Assembly: GCF_902833085.1 (NCBI RefSeq)
Contig: NZ_CADFEB010000003.1
Span: 496,001 to 560,000, forward strand
Direction: 5' to 3'
Source of the DNA: Burkholderia ubonensis
GTDB taxonomy: Bacteria > Pseudomonadota > Gammaproteobacteria > Burkholderiales > Burkholderiaceae
DNA length: 64,000 nucleotides
Part shown: in pieces, positions 52,603 through 63,074 of the stretch
Numbering within the stretch: position 1 is the first letter of the stretch
Layout of the letters: the number at the start of each line of letters is the position of its first letter
The notes under the pieces: generated by a model
Seen by the model: the letters and a program-made list of their open reading frames with translations, nothing else
Databases searched by the model: none
Told to the model about the DNA's origin: nothing
Translations under genes and position numbers: made by a program

Positions 52603-55600
52603 CTATTCGCGCATCCCTTCCAGATCGCGGATCAACTCGCTCGCCGAGATTTCGTCGAGCGTCGACAGCGCGTCGGGCTCGCGAACACCGCCCCAGTTCG
52701 ACGGCGATCCGGTCTGCAATGCGCCGAGCGCCTGCTCCGGATACATGTCGACCGAACCGACGATGATCCCCGGGTCAAGCGACAGCTCGATCACCTTGCC
52801 CGCGCCGAGCGGCTTCGTGAAATACCAGATGCAGCCGGCATCCTGCGCTTCGCCGCGCCGCCAGCCCTTGTTGACAAGCCCAAGCACGCGGCCGGTCGGT
52901 ACCTTGACGCCCTTCCAGCGTTCGAGCAGAAGCCCGTTGCGCTCGTCGTCGGTCAGCCGGTACACGTCGCGGCCGAGCTGCGCGAACGGCTGCAGCAACT
53001 CGTAGTCGGCGAACACCTGCCCGAACGCGGCGGCATCGGCCGGCTCGATTTCCAGTGCATGCGGCACGCCGATGCGGATCGTCTTGCCTTCCGGCAACGT
53101 GAACACATCGTCGTCGGCCGTCGCCGCGGTGCCGTCCTCGGCCACGCGGAAGCAGGCCTTCAGCGTGCCGCCGAAGTTGCCGCCATCGTCGACTTCGTAC
53201 ACACCCCAGACGAGGCGCTGCACGAGGTGGCGCACCAGCGGATGCTCGGCGAGAAACGCGCGAAACACATCGGGTGCCCAGCGGCGGCGCCCGCACATCG
53301 CAACCTCGAGCCGCGCGAGCTGCTGACTCGCGATGGTGCGTGCATCCTTCTTCAGCAGCTTGAAGCGCTCGACCGCTTCCTTGCCCTTCACGGGATCGTC
53401 GGTCTTCTTCGGCTTCGGAAGATCCGCGAGCCGCGCGCCCGGCACGCCGTCGGCGCCCGTCTCGCGCACATACGGCTTGAGCGTCTCGTCGAAGCCGACC
53501 CGGAACGCACGCGGACCGAAGTCGAGCAGTATCGTGCCTTGCGCGTCGAGCCCGAGATCGGGCGCGAGACGATCTTCCAGCTCCTCGGACGACAGTCCGC
53601 GCGCGTCCGCAATCGCTTCGATCTTCTCGCGCGCGCGGTCCTGCAGCGCGCGGAACTTGACCTTCTGCGCGATGCCGTTGAGCAGCATCAGCGCGACGTC
53701 GCTGCCGATCGAGGCCAGCACGTCGAGGCCCGTCGCCGCGCGTGCGTGCGCCGATTCGCCGGGCCACGTGCGGATCAGCGGCGTCAGCTTGCGCGCGGTG
53801 TCGTCGTTGCCGAACAGGCCCAGCGCGGTCAGCGCCCAGCCTTCCTTGCCCGGCGCGCCCGCATCGAGCCATGCGTTGAAGCAGTCCCACGCGAAGTCGG
53901 CCAGCGACTCCGCCGTGCACGCGTCCTTCACGACGTCGATGCCTCCGTATACCCCTTCATTGGTCGGAAACGTCAGCATCTGGCCGAAATGATCGAGTGC
54001 TTCGTCAGGCAGCGCCTTGCCGTTTTTCAGCACCGGCCGGCGCCAGCCGCGCGGCTGCCAGAATTCGGGCAGCTTGCCGCGCTTGGTCGGAAAACGGTCG
54101 AGCGGGCTCTCGTCGAGCACCGCGCGCACCGCTTGCGGTACCGCGTCGTCGGCATAGCGCGCGGCGACGTCCATCAGCAACGCCTCGTGACCGTTCGCCT
54201 GCAGCAGGCGCAGCGCGGCGCCCGCGCAGTCGCGCGCTTCGCCCGGCTTGCCGAGCGACGGCGCAATCAGGCCGCTGGCCGCGTGCTCGGGAAACTTCAG
54301 CAACCACGCACGGCCGTCGTCGCGCAGCGTCTTCAGTTTCGCAAACGCGCGCGCCGCGATCGGCGCGCATTCGACGGCGCCGTAGTTCAGCGCGTAGTGG
54401 AAATTCTCCGTCGGCTTGTTGCGCACGGTCGCGACGAGGCCAGGCAATGCGGACAGGCCGAAGGTGGCCATCAGCATGTCCACGGACCCGGTGCTGTACT
54501 CGCCCGCGATCGCGTTCCAGATCTCGACCCCCACCCCGGCCGGCAGCAGCGTCAGGTACTCGGCGCGCAACCAGTACCAGAAGTACCGTTCGCGCTTGCG
54601 CTCGTCGAGCATCGCGCGCCACGCGTCGACGAACGCCGGCGCGTCGCGTTGCCGGAGCGCCTTCGCCGCGGCCTCGCCGAGCGGACCGTAGTACTTCTTG
54701 CTTGCATCGAAGCCGAGGCCGTCGATCAGCGCCATCGCGTCCTTTGCCGCGGCGGCGAGCCGCTTCGCCTCCCACTGGTCGGGCGTTTTCGCCTGGTTGC
54801 GCTTCGCTTCGTCCCAGCATTCGATCGCCGTCAGTTCGAGCGGCTCCAGCGTCAGTGCGGCCGTCTTCTTCTGCCGGGCGGCGAGCCACGGCGGCGCTGC
54901 CAGCACGTCCGGCAACTCGGCGGTCGATGCGACGTCGGTTGGGCCGGCCAGCAACGCGAGCAGCCTGTCGATCACCGCCTGTGCCGGCGCGTCGAGCCAC
55001 GGCCGCAGCACGTCGACGTGCGCCGTATGCGCGCGCAGCAGGCGCGTCAGGCTCGGTGTCAGCAGCCCGGCATCCTTGCCGCCCGCTGCCACGAGCCGCG
55101 ACAGCGCAACCATGCCCGCCACCGGCCAGCGATCCAGCGACAGCGACAGGCGCGCGAGCGCGCCCTTCGAACCGCTGGCGACCTTCGCCAGCGCGGTCAC
55201 CGCGTCGGGCGTGCCGATCGCGGCAAGCGCGTCGCCTGCCGCATCGTCGGCAGCGCCGCGTTCGAGCACGTCGAACGCCGCCGCGCCGCGCTCGCGCAGC
55301 ACGGTCGCCGCCATCCGCTCCATCCCCCAGAACGTATGGCCATAGCTGTCCGGCCGGATTTTCGCGGCAACCGCGATCGCATCGGGATCGGTCGCGGTCA
55401 GCAGCATCCAGTGCAGCGTCTCGGGCACGTCGCGCCCGGCGCCCAGCCGGCGCACCAGTGCGTTGGACAAGTCCGGCGCATCCGGCAGCAGCAGCGCGGG
55501 CACCGGCTGGCGGCTCGGATGCAGCGCCGGCAAGCCTGCTTCGATCCTGTCGACGCAGGCCTGCCAGTCCGCGTCGCTCGCGGCGGCCAGATGCTCGCGC

Positions 55601-56820
55601 AGCGTCGCCTCGCCGCCCGCGATCGGCCCGCGCCAGCTGGCGCGCACCGGGCCATCGACGTTCGTCGAGAAACGCTGGACGCGGCGCTGCGCCTGACGAT
55701 CGTAGTCGCCGTGCACCTGGAGCTTCAGCGCGTCGAGCAGCACGTCGATCGCACCGATCAAACCGTATTGCGCGACGAGATAGTCGGCGACCGGGCCGCC
55801 GATCGCGGTTTCGCCGTGATAGTCGCCCAGCGTCAGCGCCAGCGCGAACAGCGCGGCGTCGGCCTCGGCATCCGCCGCCGGTCCGGCGATCGGCGTGCGC
55901 GCGGCCAGCCGGTCGAGCATGCGCTGGACGGCTGGGCGCAGCGCCGCATCGGTCGCGCTCATGTCGATCGAGTAACCGTTCTTGCCTTCGATCTTCAGCC
56001 ATGCGGCGCGCACGTCGAGCACGTTCACCGCAACCGGAAAGCGGCGCGACGCGTAGGCAACGCGCTGGATCTGCGGCGACAGGCGCACCGGGTCGCCGTG
56101 CATCAGCCACGGCGGCGCGCCGGTGTCGGCAACCGCGGGCGGCGCGGGCTCCGGCGCGACGGCGGCGGCCTCGGACGCCGCCCACTCGCCAAGCGCCGCG
56201 GCCGTTGCCTGCGCGTGCTCGTGCACGTCGGCCGACGTCCCCCAGCCATACAGCAGGCGGCGCGATTTGAGCAGGTCGAACGCCATCGCCGCGCCCTGGT
56301 CGCTGACATCGTAGCGGCGCTTGATCACGGCGACCGTCAACGTCTCGCCGGGCTTCATGTCACCGTTCGCGATCTGCGCGCGAACGGTCTCGAAGACGCG
56401 CTCGCACTGTGCATCGAAGCCGTCGGCCGCAACGGGCGGCACGGGGGCGGGAGCGGAAGAGTCAGTCGATGCCGGCGCCGATGCGGCAGCCGTGGCGGCC
56501 GGCTGGGCCGATGGCGCGGCCGGCGCGCCATTCACCGTCGCAGGTTGCGCGCCCGCCGCCGCATCTGCCGCCGGCGGCTTCGCGGCGGTCGCGCCGATGC
56601 CGGCGCCGGCAGCCACCGCGACTTCCGCATAGCCCTTGCCGGTCTTCTCCTTGACGAGCTTGTCGAGCGCGGCGCGCGCCTTCGTGTCGTCCGCGAACGA
56701 CTTCGTCTGGCTCTGGCCCGCGGTGCCGATACGGCCCCAGCGGATATCGAGCCCGGAGCCGTCCTGCTCCACTTCCCAGAACTTGCTGGAATTGCCTTCG
56801 ATCAGTTCAAAACGACGCAT
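52603..56820 (-). CDS. WGR-domain and DUF4132 protein (YehI/MolR-like)
   Basis: A 1405-residue protein. Residues 1-75 are a WGR domain (FWEVEQDGSGLDIRWGRIGTAG). Residues 75-140 are an Ala/Pro-rich linker. A long helical-repeat middle part follows. Near residues 1160-1340 is DUF4132 (VAMCGRRRWAPDVFRAFLA; WGVYEVDDGGNFGG; GVPHALEIEPADAAAFG). E. coli YehI, about 1210 residues, has the same domains. WGR domains bind nucleic acids or poly-ADP-ribose-linked partners. It is the last gene of the minus-strand system, 170 bp after the SWIM gene. Role unknown. Confidence 0.87.
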   Translation of the reverse strand: MRRFELIEGNSSKFWEVEQDGSGLDIRWGRIGTAGQSQTKSFADDTKARAALDKLVKEKTGKGYAEVAVAAGAGIGATAAKPPAADAAAGAQPATVNGAPAAPSAQPAATAAASAPASTDSSAPAPVPPVAADGFDAQCERVFETVRAQIANGDMKPGETLTVAVIKRRYDVSDQGAAMAFDLLKSRRLLYGWGTSADVHEHAQATAAALGEWAASEAAAVAPEPAPPAVADTGAPPWLMHGDPVRLSPQIQRVAYASRRFPVAVNVLDVRAAWLKIEGKNGYSIDMSATDAALRPAVQRMLDRLAARTPIAGPAADAEADAALFALALTLGDYHGETAIGGPVADYLVAQYGLIGAIDVLLDALKLQVHGDYDRQAQRRVQRFSTNVDGPVRASWRGPIAGGEATLREHLAAASDADWQACVDRIEAGLPALHPSRQPVPALLLPDAPDLSNALVRRLGAGRDVPETLHWMLLTATDPDAIAVAAKIRPDSYGHTFWGMERMAATVLRERGAAAFDVLERGAADDAAGDALAAIGTPDAVTALAKVASGSKGALARLSLSLDRWPVAGMVALSRLVAAGGKDAGLLTPSLTRLLRAHTAHVDVLRPWLDAPAQAVIDRLLALLAGPTDVASTAELPDVLAAPPWLAARQKKTAALTLEPLELTAIECWDEAKRNQAKTPDQWEAKRLAAAAKDAMALIDGLGFDASKKYYGPLGEAAAKALRQRDAPAFVDAWRAMLDERKRERYFWYWLRAEYLTLLPAGVGVEIWNAIAGEYSTGSVDMLMATFGLSALPGLVATVRNKPTENFHYALNYGAVECAPIAARAFAKLKTLRDDGRAWLLKFPEHAASGLIAPSLGKPGEARDCAGAALRLLQANGHEALLMDVAARYADDAVPQAVRAVLDESPLDRFPTKRGKLPEFWQPRGWRRPVLKNGKALPDEALDHFGQMLTFPTNEGVYGGIDVVKDACTAESLADFAWDCFNAWLDAGAPGKEGWALTALGLFGNDDTARKLTPLIRTWPGESAHARAATGLDVLASIGSDVALMLLNGIAQKVKFRALQDRAREKIEAIADARGLSSEELEDRLAPDLGLDAQGTILLDFGPRAFRVGFDETLKPYVRETGADGVPGARLADLPKPKKTDDPVKGKEAVERFKLLKKDARTIASQQLARLEVAMCGRRRWAPDVFRAFLAEHPLVRHLVQRLVWGVYEVDDGGNFGGTLKACFRVAEDGTAATADDDVFTLPEGKTIRIGVPHALEIEPADAAAFGQVFADYELLQPFAQLGRDVYRLTDDERNGLLLERWKGVKVPTGRVLGLVNKGWRRGEAQDAGCIWYFTKPLGAGKVIELSLDPGIIVGSVDMYPEQALGALQTGSPSNWGGVREPDALSTLDEISASELIRDLEGMRE

Positions 56821-56990
56821 CCGCTCCCTCTCACTCGGATCGACGGCGCGGCACGGTGCCGCGCCCCGTATGTCATGGCCGCCAGGCAGCCACGACGCCC
56901 TCTCGATAATTCATCCCGCGATCCGCGCGCTGCCGTGCGACGAATCGCGATGCCGGGCGCTGCCTGCTCGCCCGATCGACGGTCATGCCG

Positions 56991-59231
56991 TCATTGCTCG
57001 ACGATGCCCAGCAGCAGCAGCGTCAGCGAACCCAGTTGCGCCTGCATCGATGCCGATTGCGCGGCGTGCAAGCCGTCGGCCAGCGCGCGCAGCAGCCGGC
57101 CCGCCTGCGCGAGGCCCGCCCGCTCCAGCCGCGCGGCCTGCGACAGCGCGCGCTCGACCGCACCGCCGCCCTGATGGCGCATGCCTTGGCGCAGCCACTC
57201 GGCCAGCAGCGCCAGCGTGTCCTCCGCGAGCGCGACCAGCGCCGGCAACGGCTCGCGCGCGCCGGACAGCGGTAGCGGTTGCGGCGCCGTCGCTTCGGTC
57301 TGCAGCACGACGGCGCGCTGCGCAGTCAGAACGGCCAGCGGCCGCATCACGGCCGCGCCCGCATGCAGGCGCACGGTGCCCGCCATCGCGCGCAGCGCGC
57401 CCCATTCACCGGACAACGTGCGCGCCAACGCATCGACCGCGCCGGGCGCCACGGCACGATGCGGCAACGCGACGTGCAGCGCATCGGCATCGCCGTCCAC
57501 GTCGGCCGTGTGCGCTTCGCGCTGCGCGAGCCGTGCGTGAAGCACCTGCGCGGCCGCGTCCCAGTGGACCGACCGCACGATCATCGGCTCGAATGCGACG
57601 ACGTGCAGCGACCCGGCCGCGCCGGCCGCGCCGGCCGCCGCGCCGTTCGCCGCCAGCCTCGGCCGCACGAAATCGGGCAGCGCGTCGCGCAGGTGCGCGA
57701 CGAGCGCCGCGACGCTCGACTGGCGGATCGGCGCGACGAGATCGTCCCAGGATTTCGGCGACAGCGGCAACACGCCCGTCTGCCGCACGCCGGCCGCGAT
57801 GTCGAGCGCGCCGTTCGCGCGCCGCGTGGCCGCTTTCGTGACGACCTGCCCGGCGGCGATCTGCCGCAACGGAAAACCCGCGACGCGGCGACCGGCCAGA
57901 TCCGGCGCACGACCGCCGGCCGCGACGTCGGCGGCACGCGGCCAGTTTCGCGTCAACGCCATCACGGTCTGCGTGTCGGGATCGGCGAACAGCACGCTGG
58001 CGCCCTCTTCCGCTTCGTCGGCCCACAGCTCGACGCCGAGCGACACCAACCGCAAATGATCGAGTTCGACCTCGCCCTTCACGCCGATGCCGAGCATCTG
58101 GCGCGCAGGCACGGCGACACCGTCGCGCTGCGTCGCGGCGCACGTCGCCGCGCGCAGGCGCGCCCACAGCTCGGCCAGCACGCGCACGAGCCGCAGCGGC
58201 TCGAAACGGCTGCTGCGCGCGTGTTGCGCGTGCACGAGCTGCCAGGCTTCGTCGAGCGCATCGTCGACCCACTGCCAGCCGCGTTCGCGCAGGCGGCCGC
58301 GCAGCGACTCCACGCGCGCGGCCAGCGCGATCGGCGGCTGGCTCGAACCGTCCAGCCACAGCGCGCGCACCAGCATGTCGAGGTCGGCGATCAATGCGTG
58401 CGCCGCGTCGTCGCGCAGCGGCGACCGGTCGTCGTTGCTCGCGGCCTCCTCGCCGGCCGGCGGACGCACCTCGACCATCGTCTCCGACGCGCCGTCGGCC
58501 AATGCGCCGGCCTGGCGAAATGCCCAGACGGCCACCACGACATGCGCGCAGCCGCTGCCCTGCCGGCAATCGCAGCGCGCATGCGTGAGCGAGCGTCGCG
58601 AGAAGAACCGCACGCTGCACATCGGCAGTCGCGCAACCGGCGACGAGCGCGGCCCGGACCACGGCTGCACAGCCACGACGGGCCGCGCGGCCGCCATGCC
58701 CGCAGCCTGTTCGAGCACCGACGGCGCGAAGCTCGCCGCAAGCGCGGCATCGTCGAAATCGGCGGGGCTCCATGCGCGGTCGGCGGACGGCACGCCGTTC
58801 GCATCGTCATCTGCTGGTGCATCGCCCGAGTCGTCGCGCGTTTCGTCGTTCACCACATCGTTCGGATGACGGATCGTTCCCTCATGCGTATCGATCTGCT
58901 CGGTCGCGCCGTCACCGTCTGCGCGCGCATCGGCCGCTTCGGTCGCCTGCATGCTCGCCTGATACGCCAGCACCAGCATCACGCGATGCCGGCACATCCC
59001 GCTCGCGGTGCAACTGCACGCCGCGTCGCGCAAGGTCCGGCCCGGCGGCAGGCTGGTGCGCACGCCGTCTTCGAACGACGCGTGCACCGTGCCGTCGCCG
59101 TCGACGACCAGCGCCGGCACGGCACCGGCCGCGACATCCTTCTGCGCGCGCTTGACGAATCCGGCGTTGGCAAGCGCGGTCAGCGCCTCCGACGTCAGTT
59201 CGAGCAGGTCGTCACGCATCGGCGCGCTCAT
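56991..59231 (-). CDS. Double SWIM zinc-finger protein (YehQ-like)
   Basis: A 746-residue protein. Two SWIM zinc fingers are visible: Cys72, Cys74, Cys80, His82 (CSCTASGMCRH) and Cys220, Cys222, Cys228, His230 (CDCRQGSGCAH). The remainder is Ala/Arg-rich and largely helical without known catalytic motifs. SWIM domains bind DNA or proteins. ATG 59231 overlaps the vWA stop by 4 bp (ATGA), so the two are co-translated. The order vWA-SWIM matches E. coli yehP-yehQ. Confidence 0.85.
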   Translation of the reverse strand: MSAPMRDDLLELTSEALTALANAGFVKRAQKDVAAGAVPALVVDGDGTVHASFEDGVRTSLPPGRTLRDAACSCTASGMCRHRVMLVLAYQASMQATEAADARADGDGATEQIDTHEGTIRHPNDVVNDETRDDSGDAPADDDANGVPSADRAWSPADFDDAALAASFAPSVLEQAAGMAAARPVVAVQPWSGPRSSPVARLPMCSVRFFSRRSLTHARCDCRQGSGCAHVVVAVWAFRQAGALADGASETMVEVRPPAGEEAASNDDRSPLRDDAAHALIADLDMLVRALWLDGSSQPPIALAARVESLRGRLRERGWQWVDDALDEAWQLVHAQHARSSRFEPLRLVRVLAELWARLRAATCAATQRDGVAVPARQMLGIGVKGEVELDHLRLVSLGVELWADEAEEGASVLFADPDTQTVMALTRNWPRAADVAAGGRAPDLAGRRVAGFPLRQIAAGQVVTKAATRRANGALDIAAGVRQTGVLPLSPKSWDDLVAPIRQSSVAALVAHLRDALPDFVRPRLAANGAAAGAAGAAGSLHVVAFEPMIVRSVHWDAAAQVLHARLAQREAHTADVDGDADALHVALPHRAVAPGAVDALARTLSGEWGALRAMAGTVRLHAGAAVMRPLAVLTAQRAVVLQTEATAPQPLPLSGAREPLPALVALAEDTLALLAEWLRQGMRHQGGGAVERALSQAARLERAGLAQAGRLLRALADGLHAAQSASMQAQLGSLTLLLLGIVEQ

Positions 59232-60352
59232 CCCTGCACCTTCTCGGCGAGCCACGCCGCCAGTTGCCCGGGCGTCATCGCGCCGACTTGCGCGCCCGCA
59301 TTCACGAGCCGCGCGGCCATCTCGCGGTCGTACGCCGGCTCGGCCGCCGAATCGAGCGCGGCCAGCCCGAGCACGCGCGCGCCGCTCTCGGCCAGCGCCT
59401 TCACGCGGCGCACGAGTTCGTAACCGCTGCCGCCTTCATGGAAATCGCTGACGAGCACGACGATCGAGCGTGCGGGATTCGCGACGCGGGATTGCGCATA
59501 GGCGACGGCCTTCGCGATGTCCGTGCCGCCGCCGAGCTGCACCTTCATCAGCAGCTCGACCGGGTCGGACACGTCGTCGGTCAGGTCGACCACCGACGTA
59601 TCGAAGGCCACGAGACGCGTGCGCATGCCCGGCAATTGCCACAGGCACGCGGCCATCACCGCGCTGTGGATCACCGAATCGACCATCGACCCGCTCTGGT
59701 CGACGAGCAGCACGATGTCCCACGGCTCGACGTGGCGACGCGTGCGACTGTTGAAGACCGGCGTGTCGAGATACAGCTTGCGCCGCTCCGGATGCCAGTG
59801 GCGCAGGTTCGCGGCCAGTGTGCGCGTGTAGTCGAAATTGCGCGCGATCTTCATCCGCGAGCGCCGGCGCCGGTCGCGCGTGCCGCTGAAGGCCTGCCGT
59901 ACCTCGGTCGCCAGCCGCTCCATGATGCGCCTGACCACTTCGGCGACCAGCCGCCGCGCGGCGGCCAGCACCTGCGGGTTCATCAGATGCTTCGTGTGCA
60001 ACACGGCGCGCAGCAGCGATTCGGACGGCTCGATCCGCTCCAGCACGTCGAGGTTCGTGACGACTTCGTCGATGCCGAAGCGCTCGACCGCATCGCGTTC
60101 GAGCCGGTCGATCACCTCTTTCGGAAACAGCGTATGGATCGCGTTGATCCAGTCCGGCGTGCTCAGCGCCGACGGCCCGAGCCCGGCGCCGCGCTCGCCG
60201 CGCTGCGCGCGGTCGCCGTCGCGACCGTACAGCCATTCGAGCGCCGCATCGGCGGCCAGTGCGTTCGCGCCCGGCGTGCCGCACGCGGCTTCGGCGGGTT
60301 CGCCGAGCAGCAGGCGCCAGCGTTCGAGCGGACCGGGAATGTTCAGCGGCAT
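59228..60352 (-). CDS. von Willebrand factor A-domain protein (YehP-like)
   Basis: A 374-residue protein. The first 205 residues are helical. The vWA domain begins near 212 with IVLLVDQSGSM (MIDAS Asp218, Ser220, Ser222) and contains GGGTDIAKAV and LVSDFHEGG, completing the metal site. Such vWA proteins pair with MoxR AAA+ ATPases as substrate or metal-chelation adaptors. ATG 60352 begins a sensible N-terminus (MPLNIPGPLERW); the longer frame to 60538 is arginine-rich shadow. It lies 100 bp after the DUF5682 gene. Confidence 0.88.
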   Translation of the reverse strand: MPLNIPGPLERWRLLLGEPAEAACGTPGANALAADAALEWLYGRDGDRAQRGERGAGLGPSALSTPDWINAIHTLFPKEVIDRLERDAVERFGIDEVVTNLDVLERIEPSESLLRAVLHTKHLMNPQVLAAARRLVAEVVRRIMERLATEVRQAFSGTRDRRRRSRMKIARNFDYTRTLAANLRHWHPERRKLYLDTPVFNSRTRRHVEPWDIVLLVDQSGSMVDSVIHSAVMAACLWQLPGMRTRLVAFDTSVVDLTDDVSDPVELLMKVQLGGGTDIAKAVAYAQSRVANPARSIVVLVSDFHEGGSGYELVRRVKALAESGARVLGLAALDSAAEPAYDREMAARLVNAGAQVGAMTPGQLAAWLAEKVQG

Positions 60353-60452
60353 GGCAGGACTCGCAGGCGCCGCGCCGCTCCGGGCCGGAACGGCGCGACA
60401 TCGTGGTGAAGGAAAGAGAAGCCGGGCGCGCGGCGGCCCGTCGATCGGCTCG

Positions 60453-62939
60453 TCACGACGCCTCCGGATCGGGCGTGAGCCCCCAGCGCCGCAGGCGGCC
60501 GAGCACCTGCGCCTCGATGCGTGCCGCGTGCGCGGCATCCTCGGGCGACGCCTCGTCCGCGCGCCGCTCCGTCAGCACCCGTCGCGACAGGTGCGTCGCC
60601 TGATGCAGCGCCAGCACCTGGTCCGCGAGCCGCCCGCGCTCCTGCGGCGGCAACCACGCGAACGCGCCGCGCAGCCCCGGCAGCGCGAGCACGAAATCGG
60701 TGTCGTCGAGCGCGCGCACGGTCGCGTCCATGCCCGCTACGAACGCGGGCGCGCTTGCCAGCGTCTCGCGCGCCAGCGCAAGCAATCCGCCGAGCGCATC
60801 GCCGAGCACGGCGGCCGGCATCGCCTGCAGCAGCGCCATCGCATCGTCGATGCCGGCGACCGGCTGGCCGTCGTCGCCCCCTGCATGCGCGGCGAGACCG
60901 AGCAGCGCACCCAGCGCCGCGCCGCGACTCGCAGGCGCCGCGGCCGCATCGGCCGCCTTGCGCCGCCAGACGGCCAGTGCGCGCGACGGTTCGATCGCAA
61001 GCGGCGTGTCGACAGCATCATCGACGCCGGCCAGCACATCGGCCACGATCCGGCGCAGCGAGACATGCCCCTGCAGGTGCGCATCGAGATCGGCCGGCGC
61101 CAGCGCGGCGGCCGGTTCCAGCAGCCACAGCGCGCGATCGAACCCGGCCTCGACGACGATCCGCAACACCGGCGCATCGTTCATGCCGAGCAGATGGCCA
61201 TGACGCAGCAGCGTATGCAACGTGCCGAGCGCCGGCGCGAGCAACTCGAAGCGCTGCTCGCGCGCGACCGCGTGACGCAGCGTGTCCAGCAGCGCGGTAC
61301 TCAGTGCCGCCAGCCCGGCCCACGCGGCGCGGTTCAGGCCGTCGGTGAGCGGCTCGATGCGGCCGCCGGCGGCGCGCAATTCGTCCTCGAGCCGCGCGCG
61401 GGCGGCGTCGGACAGCGTCGCGCCCCACGCACCGGCCTCGATCAGCGCCGCCTGCTGCTCGAGCGGCTCGCCGAGCTGCCAGACCTCGTCGCGTTCGCCC
61501 GACATCGCGAGCTGTGCGCCCTGGCGGCGCACGATGCCGGGCACGCGCAGCAGCGCCAGTCGATGCAGCACGCGGCTGCGCGCACGACCTTCGTCGGTCA
61601 GCAGGTCGAGCGTCAGCGTGCCGCGCAGCACGATGCCGAGCGCGGCCAGTTCGTCGCGCACCGCGCAGACGAGCGGCGGTTGCGGCGTGCCCGGCGCGAG
61701 CTCGCCCGTGACGTCCCCGGCCAGCGCATCCATCGCCTCGACCAGCACCGGATCGGTGCCCGCCCGCAGCGGCCCGCGATAGGTCCACGGCAGCGGTGCG
61801 TCGAGCGCGTCCTTCACCAGCGCGCCGGCCAGCGCGTCGAGCCAGTCGCAACGCAGCGGCCGCGCGTGGCCGCGCAGGCGCGCCAGCCCTTCGGCCCGCA
61901 CGTGCACGGCAATCAGGTCGGCCGTCGATACCGGCAGCTTGCGCGCGCGCAGCCGCTGCATCACGTTCTCGAGCACGCGCCGCGCGGCCTCTTCCGCGCC
62001 GTGCGCCCAGACCCACTGGTAATAGGCCGGCGACGGCATGCCCGACGCGTAGCCCGCGAACGCATCGAGGCGCCGGAACGTGTAAGGCACGAGATAGGAA
62101 CCGTAGCGAACGCTGCGCGCGGCCACGTCGGCGGTATTCGAGTCCGTCTCGGGCACGCAGGCGTCGCCCGCCTGCACATCGAGCATGGTGCATGCGCCGC
62201 CGTCGATCGCGCCGGGTTCCGGCGTGTCGGGCAACGTAGCCGGCAGCGTGCGCCAGAGTCGCGCCAGCGCCGGCGCGTGATAACCGCCGCAGACGACCAG
62301 CACGTCGTCCGCCCGCCCGCCGGATTCGGCGACGGCCCAGGCGATCCAGCGCGCCATCGTCCGTTCGCGCGCCTGATTGCCGAGCGAGCCCGGATCGTCG
62401 TCGCGCACGTGCGAGAAGTAGGTCGACAGGCGCTGCGCGAGTTCGTCCAGCGCGCCCGGCGTATCGCCGACGTCCTCGAACAGGTGGTCCCAGAGCGCGT
62501 CGCGTCCCTGCACGGCAAGCGTGTCGGCGAGCGCGCGCTCGTATGCGTCGGCGCGCGCCTCGTGTTCGGCATCCGCGACATCGGCATAGCGATTCTCCAG
62601 CCGCGAGAACGCCGCATGCCACGCGGGCAGGTCGATGAAACGAACCGTCGCGCCGACTTCGCGCCCCGCCTGCAACGCCTGCCATTCCGGCGAATGCTCG
62701 GCGAACGGCGTCCACGAGCCGTAATGCGCGGCATCGCCGGACAGATAACTGTAGATCGCGATCGGCAGGCGGTGTGGCCGATACAGTTCGTCGAGCCGGC
62801 CGTTGAAGTCGGCCGGCCCTTCGATCAGCACGTAACGCGGCCGCCGCGCGCGGATGCGCTCGGCCACCAGCCGCGCGCAGGCGGGACTGTGATGCCGGAT
62901 GCCGACGATGTGCGGTTCGCCGGGCGTGTCGGTCTGCAT
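60453..62939 (-). CDS. DUF5682-family protein (YehM-like)
   Basis: An 828-residue soluble protein. The N-terminus has VGIRHHSPACARLVAERI and YVLIEGPADFNGRLDEL, typical of DUF5682. An Asp/Glu and His-rich segment (SYLSGDAAHYGSWTPFAEHSPEW, then RFIDLPAWH) suggests an unknown enzymatic core, similar to TraB/ChaN-type HH..E folds (inference). DUF5682 proteins are found next to MoxR ATPases. It is the second gene of this system. Confidence 0.85.
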   Translation of the reverse strand: MQTDTPGEPHIVGIRHHSPACARLVAERIRARRPRYVLIEGPADFNGRLDELYRPHRLPIAIYSYLSGDAAHYGSWTPFAEHSPEWQALQAGREVGATVRFIDLPAWHAAFSRLENRYADVADAEHEARADAYERALADTLAVQGRDALWDHLFEDVGDTPGALDELAQRLSTYFSHVRDDDPGSLGNQARERTMARWIAWAVAESGGRADDVLVVCGGYHAPALARLWRTLPATLPDTPEPGAIDGGACTMLDVQAGDACVPETDSNTADVAARSVRYGSYLVPYTFRRLDAFAGYASGMPSPAYYQWVWAHGAEEAARRVLENVMQRLRARKLPVSTADLIAVHVRAEGLARLRGHARPLRCDWLDALAGALVKDALDAPLPWTYRGPLRAGTDPVLVEAMDALAGDVTGELAPGTPQPPLVCAVRDELAALGIVLRGTLTLDLLTDEGRARSRVLHRLALLRVPGIVRRQGAQLAMSGERDEVWQLGEPLEQQAALIEAGAWGATLSDAARARLEDELRAAGGRIEPLTDGLNRAAWAGLAALSTALLDTLRHAVAREQRFELLAPALGTLHTLLRHGHLLGMNDAPVLRIVVEAGFDRALWLLEPAAALAPADLDAHLQGHVSLRRIVADVLAGVDDAVDTPLAIEPSRALAVWRRKAADAAAAPASRGAALGALLGLAAHAGGDDGQPVAGIDDAMALLQAMPAAVLGDALGGLLALARETLASAPAFVAGMDATVRALDDTDFVLALPGLRGAFAWLPPQERGRLADQVLALHQATHLSRRVLTERRADEASPEDAAHAARIEAQVLGRLRRWGLTPDPEAS

Positions 62940-63074
62940 GCTGCGCCTGTCAGTCGATGTCGATGCGTGCGGCGCCGGCGGCGGCCGACGCCTCCACGCA
63001 GCCGCCGCGCGCGCCGGCCGCGACGCGTCGCGGCCCCGGCATGCGTCCGTGATCGAGCATACTCATGTCACGCG

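Noticed and set aside
53059-57174. 1371-codon open frame on the plus strand opposite the WGR gene
   Set aside because: It is Arg-rich, lacks domains and lies antisense to a gene with clear WGR and DUF4132 domains; such long antisense frames are common at this G+C.
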